64,000 nucleotides of DNA from a virus. Positions 54,671-61,593 of the stretch are shown here, piece by piece; positions within the stretch are counted from its first letter, which is position 1, and each line of letters begins with the position of its first letter. Below the pieces are notes generated by a model that had not been told where the DNA came from, did not search any database, and saw nothing but the letters and a program-made list of their open reading frames with translations. Position numbers and translations under genes: made by a program. Where the stretch lies: positions 23,130 through 87,129 of IMG/VR virus record IMGVR_UViG_3300020438_002794; one strand, written 5' to 3'.

Positions 54671-56436
54671 TTACAATTAAAGACTTAACAGTTAAAAACT
54701 TTATGAGTGTCGGCAACGTTACACAGGCTGTACGTTTTACTAACAATGGACTAACACTTGTACTTGGAAACAATGTAGACTTAGGCGGAGACGGCAGTCG
54801 TAATGGTACTGGCAAGACTACTATTATCAATGCACTTAGCTATGCTATCTACGGAAATGCACTTACAAATATAAGAAAAGATAATTTAATAAACAAAACC
54901 AACGGCAAAAGTATGTTAGTTACACTGGATTTTGTTAAAGATGGTATACAATACCGCATTGAACGAGGTAGAAAGCCTAATGTGCTTAAATACTATGTCA
55001 ACAATGAAAATGTTGAAGAAGATGAAGCACAAGGTGAGAATCGTCAAACTCAAGCACAAATAGAAAAACTGTTTGGTATGAGTCATGACATGTTCAAACA
55101 CATTGTTGCACTCAATACATACACAGAACCTTTTCTCAGTATGCGAGCAAATGACCAGCGAGCAATTATTGAGCAGTTACTAGGTATAACAATGCTTAGT
55201 GAAAAAGCAGAGGTTCTCAAAGAACAACAAAGGTTAACGAGAGATGCAATTAAAGAAGAAGAGTATCGAATTAGTGCAGTTGAAGAGGCAAATTCCAGGA
55301 TTGAGAAAAGTATCAGTGATTTGGAACGCAGGCAGAAAATTTGGAGGGATCAGCAAAAAATTACTATCGAAGAACTCCAACAAAAAATCAACACACTAGA
55401 GAAAATAGATATCCAAACAGAACTTAACAACCACACACAGTTAAGTGATTACCTAGAGAAGAAAAAGCTGAAAGACGAAGCAGAACGTTGGTTATCTAAT
55501 ATTCAAACTGACAATACAAAGCAAGAAAAACTTATTACAAAGTTAGATAAAGAGCTTGCACTACTAGAAGATCACAAGTGTCATGCATGTGGACAAGAAA
55601 TACATGATACTAAACAAGAAGAGATACTGTCTAGTAAACAAAGTTTGCGTAAAGAAGCTAGCGAGCAAATAGCAGTGAACGCTTTAGAAGAACAAGAATG
55701 GGCAGATGCGTTAGAGTCATTAGGCGAGTTAGGTCAAATGCCAGTAACACACTACAATACTGAAACTGAAGCACACAAACATAATATGGAATTGGAAAAC
55801 TTGCGTAGTCAAGTAGACACCAAGGAAAAAGAAAGTGATACATACCAGGAGCAAATAGATAGTCTGCGTGAAACTGGTGTACAAGAAATAACCTGGGATA
55901 CTATTAATCAGTTGAACACGGTAAAAGACCATCAGGACTTTTTATACAAACTGTTGACAAACAAAGACAGTTTTATTAGAAAACGTATTATTGAACAGAA
56001 CTTACAATACTTAAATAGCAGACTAGCTTATTATTTGACCAAGTTAGGATTGCCACATGAGGTTGCATTCCAACCTGATTTAACTGTTGAAATTACAGAG
56101 CTTGGCAGAGATTTAGACTTTGACAATCTTAGTAGAGGAGAACGCAATAGATTGATACTAGGATTGAGTTGGAGTTTTAGAGATGTATTTGAAAGTATGA
56201 ACACACCTATAAACTTTTTAGCAATAGATGAACTTATAGACAGTGGTATGGACACTAATGGTGTTGATGGTGCATTGGGTGTTCTTAAAAAGATAGAACG
56301 TGAACGCAACAAAAACATCTTCTTAATCTCACACAGAGATGAACTAGTAGGTCGTGTAAACACAATACTACAAGTTATTAAAGAAGGTGGCTTTACTACG
56401 TTCAGTACTGATACGGAGTTTGTAGATGCCTCCTAA
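54667..56436 (+). CDS. 46: Recombination ATPase subunit gp46 (SbcC/Rad50-like)
   Basis: An SMC-like ATPase of 589 residues (T4 gp46: 560). Walker A GSRNGTGKT lies at 43-51, two coiled-coil arms surround a zinc hook CHAC near residue 304, the ABC signature LSRGERN is near 487, and Walker B FLAIDEL near 517, then ISHRDEL. It partners gp47. The end overlaps the next small gene by 11 bases. All expected catalytic residues are present. Confidence 0.97.
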   Translation: MITIKDLTVKNFMSVGNVTQAVRFTNNGLTLVLGNNVDLGGDGSRNGTGKTTIINALSYAIYGNALTNIRKDNLINKTNGKSMLVTLDFVKDGIQYRIERGRKPNVLKYYVNNENVEEDEAQGENRQTQAQIEKLFGMSHDMFKHIVALNTYTEPFLSMRANDQRAIIEQLLGITMLSEKAEVLKEQQRLTRDAIKEEEYRISAVEEANSRIEKSISDLERRQKIWRDQQKITIEELQQKINTLEKIDIQTELNNHTQLSDYLEKKKLKDEAERWLSNIQTDNTKQEKLITKLDKELALLEDHKCHACGQEIHDTKQEEILSSKQSLRKEASEQIAVNALEEQEWADALESLGELGQMPVTHYNTETEAHKHNMELENLRSQVDTKEKESDTYQEQIDSLRETGVQEITWDTINQLNTVKDHQDFLYKLLTNKDSFIRKRIIEQNLQYLNSRLAYYLTKLGLPHEVAFQPDLTVEITELGRDLDFDNLSRGERNRLILGLSWSFRDVFESMNTPINFLAIDELIDSGMDTNGVDGALGVLKKIERERNKNIFLISHRDELVGRVNTILQVIKEGGFTTFSTDTEFVDAS

Positions 56437-56662
56437 ACAATTCTGGGAACATTACTGTGAGTATCAGCAAGATATTATGGGATTTCCATTAGGCAAAGAA
56501 TGTGATTGGTGTGGAGAAACAGAACCTACATATAATCATAAACAACACAAGCGAGAAAAATCTGCTTATGAAAAGTTATACGGATATCACCCGCAAGAAT
56601 TATTAACAAAGAAGATATTACCTGTAGACGTATTTTATAAACTTTTTGGAAAAAAACTATGA
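56426..56662 (+). CDS. Small CxxC protein, 78 aa
   Basis: The centre has CDWCGETEPTYNHKQHKRE, a C-x-x-C followed by H-x(3)-H, which could hold a zinc ion as a half zinc finger. The C-terminus KKILPVDVFYKLFGKKL is echoed by the next protein's KKLPIDLLYKWYPEQ. It overlaps gp46 by 11 bases and the next gene by ATGA. Unrecognised; the setting after gp46 suggests a DNA or recombination role. Confidence 0.7.
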   Translation: MPPKQFWEHYCEYQQDIMGFPLGKECDWCGETEPTYNHKQHKREKSAYEKLYGYHPQELLTKKILPVDVFYKLFGKKL

Positions 56663-56982
56663 AAGATCACAACGAAGACCAATACACAATACACATTGAT
56701 AGCTTTAATAACAAAGGTCAAAAAGGTGACGATGATTTTGAAACATGGTTAGAGCACGAAGCACCTCTTGTTTCTCCCTCTACTATTACAGCAATTGATA
56801 ACTCATATTCAGTTGATTTATCACAACAGGCTACATGCACAAGTACAATAATGTCATCAAATGTTGGAACTATAACTTTAACAGGAACAGGACATCATGC
56901 ATTAAGAAAACAAAAAAAGTTGCCAATTGACTTACTATACAAATGGTATCCTGAACAAATGAAAGAACAAAATGAAGAATAA
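56659..56982 (+). CDS. Hypothetical protein, 107 aa
   Basis: Unrecognised. The acidic N-terminus (EDQYTIHIDSFNNKGQKGDDDFETWLEHE) is followed by a threonine/serine-rich beta segment, and the C-terminus ends KKLPIDLLYKWYPEQMKEQ. The last motif, K-(I)-LP-(I/V)-D-x-(L/F)-YK, is shared with the preceding 78-residue protein and may be a docking peptide for a common partner. Coupled by an ATGA overlap upstream and an 11-base overlap downstream. Confidence 0.65.
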   Translation: MKDHNEDQYTIHIDSFNNKGQKGDDDFETWLEHEAPLVSPSTITAIDNSYSVDLSQQATCTSTIMSSNVGTITLTGTGHHALRKQKKLPIDLLYKWYPEQMKEQNEE

Positions 56983-57664
56983 AATTTTTATGTTCGATGT
57001 TGACGGCACACTTACAGACCCAAGACGTACAATAGTACCAGAGTTTAAGGAGTTTATGTTTGACTTTGTTGCAAACAATACATGTATGATTGTAACAGGA
57101 AGTGATAGACCTAAGACTGTAGAACAAATTGGGGAAGATCTCACTAACAGTTTTGCAAGAGTATATCATTGCAGTGGCAACCATGTGTTTGTTAGCGGTG
57201 AGGAAGTATACAAAAGCGATTGGACATTAACAGAAGCTCAACAAACTTTTTTACAAACTATACTACCTAGTTTTGGTTATCCTGAAATGACTGGTAATCA
57301 TATCGAACAGCGTACAGGAACCGCAAACTTTAGTATAGTAGGGCGTAATGCTGATTGGGATCAACGTGCTAGATATGCTGATTGGGAAAAGTCTAATCGA
57401 GGTAGAGATACAGTAGCAATGTATTACAATCAAGAATTCGATGATAGCATTGCTCAAGTAGCTGGACAGACCAGCATAGATATTTTTAAGAAAGGCTGTG
57501 ACAAGAGTCAAGCTATAAGAGAACATGAAGGTACAACAATTTATTTTGGTGACCATTGTAACCCAGGCGGTAATGATTTTACAGCCGCACAAGCAAGCAC
57601 AAGTTTTCATCAGATTGACCAAGGATATAAACAAACTTGGGAAATCTTAAAAAACATGTACTAA
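56972..57664 (+). CDS. HAD-superfamily phosphatase, phosphomannomutase-like, 230 aa
   Basis: IFMFDVDGTLT at residues 5-15 carries the DxDGT nucleophile, IVTGSDRPK the second motif, and IYFGDHCNPGGND the final acidic motif. Between them, QRTGTANFSIVGRNADWDQRARYADWE matches the cap of eukaryotic-type phosphomannomutases (RxGxxNxSxxGR). The product could make mannose-1-phosphate for GDP-sugars and thus feed the sugar cluster. The start overlaps the preceding gene by 11 bases. Phage HAD phosphatases are the alternative. Confidence 0.85.
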   Translation: MKNKIFMFDVDGTLTDPRRTIVPEFKEFMFDFVANNTCMIVTGSDRPKTVEQIGEDLTNSFARVYHCSGNHVFVSGEEVYKSDWTLTEAQQTFLQTILPSFGYPEMTGNHIEQRTGTANFSIVGRNADWDQRARYADWEKSNRGRDTVAMYYNQEFDDSIAQVAGQTSIDIFKKGCDKSQAIREHEGTTIYFGDHCNPGGNDFTAAQASTSFHQIDQGYKQTWEILKNMY

Positions 57665-57669
57665 ACCGG

Positions 57670-57699
57670 TTGACAAAGGGTAGAAAAGATATATATAAT
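57670..57699 (+). promoter_or_regulatory. Consensus sigma70-type promoter before the endonuclease gene and RNA
   Basis: TTGACA (57670-57675) and TATAAT (57694-57699) are exact and 18 bases apart. The next gene begins 19 bases downstream. No other promoter is seen before the candidate RNA at 58171-58408, so both may be on one transcript. Confidence 0.8.
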
Positions 57700-57717
57700 T
57701 GTTGCTAATAAACAAAT

Positions 57718-58146
57718 ATGCAATGGACTTATCAAGGCAAAATAGTAGAAGAAATAAGTGAGGAATACATAGGGTTTGTATATCTTATTACTAATCTCAC
57801 AAACGGCAAAAAGTATATTGGCAAAAAACTAGCAAAGTTTAAAGTAACTAAAAAACCACTCAAAGGCAAGAAAAATAAAAGACGTTCAACTAAAGAAAGT
57901 GACTGGAGAACTTATTGGGGAAGCAGTGACCATTTAAACGCAGATGTTGAACAATTAGGCCCAGAAAACTTCACAAGAGAAATACTGTACTACTGCACCA
58001 GCAGAGGCGAACTAAGTTACTTAGAAGCCAAAGAACAGTTTGACCGTGAAGTTCTTAAAACTGATGAATACTATAACGGCATTATAAACGTAAGAGTTGG
58101 CAGTTCCAAGGCACTTGTAGAATCACTAAACAGACACCAGTCGTAA
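57718..58146 (+). CDS. GIY-YIG family endonuclease-like protein, 142 aa
   Basis: GFVYLITNLTNGKKYIGKK at residues 19-37 is the GIY-YIG core (here GFVYLI...KYIG). The arginine/lysine segment KKNKRRSTKESDWRTYWGSS and the glutamate in SYLEAKEQFDREVL complete the catalytic layout. It resembles Seg-type free-standing homing endonucleases of T4-like phages. It has its own promoter and is followed by a GC-rich RNA-like region, a pairing seen with mobile introns and homing loci. Confidence 0.85.
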   Translation: MQWTYQGKIVEEISEEYIGFVYLITNLTNGKKYIGKKLAKFKVTKKPLKGKKNKRRSTKESDWRTYWGSSDHLNADVEQLGPENFTREILYYCTSRGELSYLEAKEQFDREVLKTDEYYNGIINVRVGSSKALVESLNRHQS

Positions 58147-58170
58147 CATACCCTCTTTGTTAAAAGCATT

Positions 58171-58408
58171 GAGATTGTTCGCAGTAATGCGGGCCGTCGG
58201 AACTTGCTCGAGGGAAACAAACCAAAAGAGTGGGCTCTACTGTGCCATTGTAACCCACGGATAGCTCAAAAGTCGGCGTTATGGCTTAGAGTGTTTCTGC
58301 GTTTTAAGCAGTATGTAAAGGGGTATAGCAAAACCGCCTCTGCCTAGCAATAGGTTATACTATAACGATGCGAACTGTAGACGGGGTAATGACCGTTTCT
58401 TTTTTTTG
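58171..58408 (+). ncRNA. Candidate structured noncoding RNA
   Basis: No open frame of note covers 58147-58538. The stretch 58181-58260 is about 55 percent GC by my count, much higher than its surroundings. GTTCGCA (58177-58183) is perfectly complementary to TGCGAAC (58369-58375), so a 7-bp helix could close a domain of nearly 200 bases. Inside are hairpins with GNRA tetraloops: CGCA-GTAA-TGCG (58180-58191, alternative to the closing helix) and CCTA-GCAA-TAGG, plus GTGGG...CCCAC and CTGC...GCAG. An intrinsic terminator follows directly. It matches no RNA family I can name; a group I intron or tmRNA core was not found. Confidence 0.6.
58379..58407 (+). terminator. Intrinsic terminator (forward)
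   Basis: AGACGG (58379-58384) pairs with CCGTTT (58393-58398) around an 8-base loop, and eight Ts follow at 58400-58407. It would end the transcript that carries the GIY-YIG gene and the candidate RNA. Confidence 0.72.
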
Positions 58409-58433
58409 CACTTGGCTGTAACAAGCTAAGTGC
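58408..58433. other. Strong hairpin between convergent terminators
   Basis: GCACTTGGCT (58408-58417) and AGCTAAGTGC (58424-58433) form a 10-bp stem with one G-U pair and a 6-base loop. It follows the forward T-run, so it is not that terminator's stem. It may protect a 3' end or belong to a longer form of the RNA. Confidence 0.55.
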
Positions 58434-58474
58434 GACTGAAAACAAGGTAATAACGTATCATATAAAATATGTTT

Positions 58475-58529
58475 AAAAAAAATTATCATACGAAATGAAA
58501 TGAGTATGACGATGAGCTTTAGCTCTTCG
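58475..58529 (-). terminator. Intrinsic terminator of the gp26 operon (reverse)
   Basis: On the minus strand TCATAC and GTATGA (58509-58504 and 58491-58486) form a 6-bp stem followed by TAA and eight Ts (58482-58475). Just before it is another hairpin, arms at 58510-58517 and 58522-58529, with one mismatch. It stands right after the gp51-like stop codon at 58539, as expected for the end of this operon. Confidence 0.68.
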
Positions 58530-58538
58530 AAAGAATGT

Positions 58539-58802
58539 TTAAAATGTTCTACGATTAGTACCTTTTGCACTTTCTAAAGCTTCTTTCTGCTTTTCATTCT
58601 TGGTTTGCATAGCATCATTAATATCACTAATCAATCGCATAGGATATTGTTCTAAGTTAGAATAGTTAAATGCTCCTTCTGAGTAAAGCACAATATTCAA
58701 TAAAGCTAATCTGATTTCTTTAGATGCATTTTCGTAGCGTTTTACGAGGTCATTTATCTCATCGCTGGTTTTCCTTCGACGGAGGGTGTTGTGAAAAAAA
58801 AA
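58539..58802 (-). CDS. -1 frame extension of gp26 (gp51-like; tail chaperone T-like)
   Basis: This frame is open from the T-run inside gp26 to a TAA at 58539-58541 and encodes about 85 residues, including DEINDLVKRYENASKEIRL, ALLNIVLYSEGAF and YPMRLISDINDAM. It is helical, protein-like and ends close to a terminator, but has no ATG, GTG or TTG at a sensible place after gp26's stop. The likely expression route is -1 frameshifting at 58794-58802, which would give a gp26-extension fusion as in the G/GT tail chaperones of other phages. T4 gene 51 neighbours gene 26, so this may be the gp51 counterpart. Initiation at a rare ATA is the alternative. Confidence 0.7.
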   Translation of the reverse strand, partial: FFFHNTLRRRKTSDEINDLVKRYENASKEIRLALLNIVLYSEGAFNYSNLEQYPMRLISDINDAMQTKNEKQKEALESAKGTNRRTF

Positions 58803-59620
58803 CTTGGGTTAAACTCTACTAGTGAACTAAAGCCTTTTTGGCAGTCCTCTATACCACATGTAAATTTAAATTCTTTAGGTATTCCATTTGAGTTTAATTT
58901 AAATTGTTGCCCGCTTAATATTTCGATAGTTCTGCGATTAGAGTTGCTTAACCAATCTATAATATGTTGATTTTCGCTAACTATTTGTCCGTCTGGCATT
59001 GTAACTTTAACAATAGCATCTGCTACTAGTACTAGATTTGCCGCCGCAATTTGTTGTATGTTTTCGCTGTATCTACCTCTGAGGTCTTCGGTTATATCTT
59101 GTTTATCTGCTCTAATACCTTGTAGTATTCTTCCAGTTTCGCTGGTCACAATGTTATTTGCATTTACAGCTGAAAGTGTATTAGGTTTCATTTCAACTAC
59201 AAGACCATCTACTTCTATTTCTACTTGATCTGTTACTGATACAATTTGACCTAATACTTTTTGTAAATCGATATCAAACATTTGTGAATTTTCACAATGT
59301 GGACATGTGGCTTCTACTGGATAAGTTTTTTCATAACTGGTTGCCCTACTAGCAAGCATTACTACATCTACATCAGGTAAACTCATATCACTAGCATCTG
59401 TGATATCTGGGCAGATGCTTTCTATTAATTCGAAGATTGATTGCCCGTTGTATAGTGCATCAGGAATGTTAAGTAACAATTCATCTCTAACATTCATTGC
59501 TCTTACACCTATTTCACCGTCTTGTGACAGTTTAGGTGGAGATTTCATCCATCTGCCTTTAGTAGGAAGTTTAACGTAGATATCTTTGGTTCTATAATAC
59601 CCCTGAAGTGGATTTTCCAT
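58754..59620 (-). CDS. 26: Baseplate hub assembly protein gp26-like, 288 aa
   Basis: The N-terminal domain (VKLPTKGRWM, GEIGVRAMNVRDELLLNIPDALYNG, ESICPDI) is that of the T4 gp26-like baseplate family of cyanophages. Cysteine pairs CPHC near residue 110 and CGIEDC near 265 suggest a zinc site. It is longer than T4 gp26 (208). Near the 3' end it carries the T-run described at 58794-58802. The divergent tape-measure-like gene 61 bases away is consistent with a tail assembly chaperone role. Confidence 0.82.
   Translation of the reverse strand: MENPLQGYYRTKDIYVKLPTKGRWMKSPPKLSQDGEIGVRAMNVRDELLLNIPDALYNGQSIFELIESICPDITDASDMSLPDVDVVMLASRATSYEKTYPVEATCPHCENSQMFDIDLQKVLGQIVSVTDQVEIEVDGLVVEMKPNTLSAVNANNIVTSETGRILQGIRADKQDITEDLRGRYSENIQQIAAANLVLVADAIVKVTMPDGQIVSENQHIIDWLSNSNRRTIEILSGQQFKLNSNGIPKEFKFTCGIEDCQKGFSSLVEFNPSFFFTTPSVEGKPAMR
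58794..58802 (-). other. Slippery T-run, probable programmed -1 frameshift site
   Basis: On the minus strand the gp26 frame reads AGT TTT TTT TTC, a run of nine Ts that contains T-TTT-TTT and T-TTT-TTC heptamers of the X-XXY-YYZ type. It lies 13 codons before the gp26 stop. Slippage by one base leads into the open gp51-like frame. Polymerase slippage on the run could act instead of ribosomal slippage. Confidence 0.68.
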
Positions 59621-59630
59621 ATTTTTTACC

Positions 59631-59638
59631 TATAAATA
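59631..59638 (+). promoter_or_regulatory. T4-type late promoter of the tape-measure-like gene
   Basis: CTATAAATAC contains the exact octamer TATAAATA, 43 bases before the ATG at 59682. It lies inside the leader of the divergent gp26 gene. Confidence 0.82.
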
Positions 59639-59654
59639 CAATATATGTTAAAGT

Positions 59655-59662
59655 TATTTATC
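59655..59662 (-). promoter_or_regulatory. Late-like promoter of gp26 (GATAAATA)
   Basis: On the minus strand GATAAATA differs from the late consensus in the first base and is 34 bases before the gp26 start. With the plus-strand octamer at 59631-59638 it makes a face-to-face pair in a 61-base gap. Confidence 0.55.
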
Positions 59663-59681
59663 ATAGTTAAGTGAGTAGTTA

Positions 59682-61535
59682 ATGTCAATAATTACAATTA
59701 ATATGGGCGGTAAGCCAATGGTAGTAGATGTTCCAGACTTTGCAATGGAACAAACACAACAGGATATTCGTAATATTATGAGTGATTTGCAAGCTACTAT
59801 GTCGGGTGTTCAAACAGCTACTCAGCAAGGCACTGTTGGTGATCAACAAATAAAACAAGCTATTGCAAACTTACAAGCTAATGACAACAAATTAGATTCA
59901 AAAGAAGATCGAAGACAAAGCAAGTTTGCTGAAGGTGTAGGCAAAGCTAGTGCTTTAGGTATGATGCAAAGTGTAGCTAAACCCGGAATGTTGACTAGTT
60001 TTATGAAGTCGATCGGACTAGGCACAATGGGTGTTGCCTTAGGTATGGTTACAGGTCTTGCTAAAGAACTTAGCAGTACTTTCAGTTTTGCTGGAGACGT
60101 TGGTGTTAGTTTTGGCGGTGACATAATGAAGACCAGTGAACGTTTAGCAACAATAGGTTTACAGTTAGATCAATTCGGAGATGTAATAGCACAAAATACA
60201 GGAATGATGTTTGAGCTTGCAGGTAATGTTGAAGACGGCAGTCAACAGTTCATTGGTATAGTTGAAAATTTTAGAAAAGGATCTGAAGAGTTTGGTTATT
60301 TTGGATTAGCCAGCAGTGAAATGGCACAGTTTATGGCAGAAGAACTGGACATTAGAAGAAAAAGTATGAATGCAGAACAGCTACGTTTGTTTATCCAAAA
60401 TGATCTAAATGATGCAATGGTCAAAAACTTTAACGAGCAAACAAAAATGGCTCAAATTACAGGACAAAATGTTAGAGATAGAATTAGAGCTCAGATGGCG
60501 GCAAAAGAAGATGCTAGATTACAAGCCGCAATGATTGGAATGACACAAGACCAGCGTACAGCTATTGACGGAGTGTTTTCAAATCTCACTGAAAACTTAG
60601 GCAGTGCAGGTAAAGAAATTACGAATGCTATTATTCAAGAAGTTGCAGTTGAAGGAACTGGACTAGCAACTGCTGGTGGTAGAATGGCACAGCTAGATAC
60701 AAGTGGAAACCTAATGAGAATAATACAACAAGGTGCCTCTATGATTAGAAGTGGAGCAACTCAAGAAGAAGCCAATAATGCTATAGCTCAAGCGTTACAA
60801 GACTTTAAGCAGACTGCTGATTTAAGTACTTTCCAAATTCAAGCATTTGGGGGAAATGAAGATGCAATGAAACTAATGCAGATGGCACTTGGTATAAATG
60901 AAAAGACCAACACCATAGCTGATGCTCGTAATGAATTAATGAACGAAGAGAATCAAGAACGTAGAAAATACATAGACTTTATGAGAGGGCTAAATGCTGA
61001 TTTAGATGTACAACAAGCAACAGCCGCTAATTTGACTCTTAGATCTATTTTAAAACTAGGTGGAGCTGATGCACAAGATGTTGTAAAAGGCATGAGAGAT
61101 TTTACTAAAAACATGACTGGGGCTTTAAGCAGTGATTTTACAAAAGGTTTATTTGAAGGACTTGGTGCAATTATGAATCAACTTACAATAAGTCCACTAT
61201 TGAATGCTATAAATGGTGATGCAAATAAATCTGAGATGGCTTTCCTTATAGCAGAAATTATGAAAGCAACTGGTGTATTTCCTAGTTTAATGACCAGTGC
61301 AATGCAATTACCACAACAGGGTGTAGCGGCATTATACGGAGGTGAAACATTCTTAAAACAAGCCTTTGGCGACCAATATATGAAATCGAGACCAGATGGT
61401 GCAGGAGGGCGTGAACAATACTTTGATTATGATGCATTTGCTAAAGACCAAGGACAGATGCTTATTAATGGTTCTGAAAATTTCTTTCTTAGGATGGAAA
61501 GCATATTCAAAAGAGCAGTTGACAAAGAAACTTGA
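59682..61535 (+). CDS. Putative tail tape-measure-like protein, 617 aa
   Basis: Long, mostly helical, methionine/glutamine-rich protein. A hydrophobic glycine-rich segment at about 100-130 (SIGLGTMGVALGMVTGLAKEL) resembles the membrane-spanning part of tape measures. The length is close to T4 gp29 (590), which suits a tail of about T4 size at one helix pitch per residue. It is divergent from gp26 and precedes gp20. A minor capsid or internal virion protein is the alternative. Confidence 0.6.
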   Translation: MSIITINMGGKPMVVDVPDFAMEQTQQDIRNIMSDLQATMSGVQTATQQGTVGDQQIKQAIANLQANDNKLDSKEDRRQSKFAEGVGKASALGMMQSVAKPGMLTSFMKSIGLGTMGVALGMVTGLAKELSSTFSFAGDVGVSFGGDIMKTSERLATIGLQLDQFGDVIAQNTGMMFELAGNVEDGSQQFIGIVENFRKGSEEFGYFGLASSEMAQFMAEELDIRRKSMNAEQLRLFIQNDLNDAMVKNFNEQTKMAQITGQNVRDRIRAQMAAKEDARLQAAMIGMTQDQRTAIDGVFSNLTENLGSAGKEITNAIIQEVAVEGTGLATAGGRMAQLDTSGNLMRIIQQGASMIRSGATQEEANNAIAQALQDFKQTADLSTFQIQAFGGNEDAMKLMQMALGINEKTNTIADARNELMNEENQERRKYIDFMRGLNADLDVQQATAANLTLRSILKLGGADAQDVVKGMRDFTKNMTGALSSDFTKGLFEGLGAIMNQLTISPLLNAINGDANKSEMAFLIAEIMKATGVFPSLMTSAMQLPQQGVAALYGGETFLKQAFGDQYMKSRPDGAGGREQYFDYDAFAKDQGQMLINGSENFFLRMESIFKRAVDKET

Positions 61536-61544
61536 AGTTGATGG

Positions 61545-61572
61545 TTGACAAATCCTATAAATACGTTATAAT
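61545..61572 (+). promoter_or_regulatory. Composite early-type and late promoter of gp20
   Basis: TTGACA (61545-61550) and TATAAT (61567-61572), 16 bases apart, frame an exact TATAAATA (61556-61563) inside the spacer. The gp20 ATG is at 61594. Both host-type and gp55-directed polymerase could start here. Confidence 0.75.
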
Positions 61573-61593
61573 AAAACAAGAATCGAGTACTCA

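Noticed and set aside
58147-58538. Group I intron, RNase P or tmRNA
   Set aside because: No P-Q-R-S or P7-like core, no RNase P conserved blocks, and no tRNA-like ends or tag frame could be found by eye.
58486-58552. Hammerhead ribozyme-like arrangement (CGATGAG, hairpin, CGAAA, hairpin, TAC)
   Set aside because: The core lacks the U of CUGAUGA, and the same bases form better plain hairpins and the minus-strand terminator; part of it is the end of the gp51-like frame.
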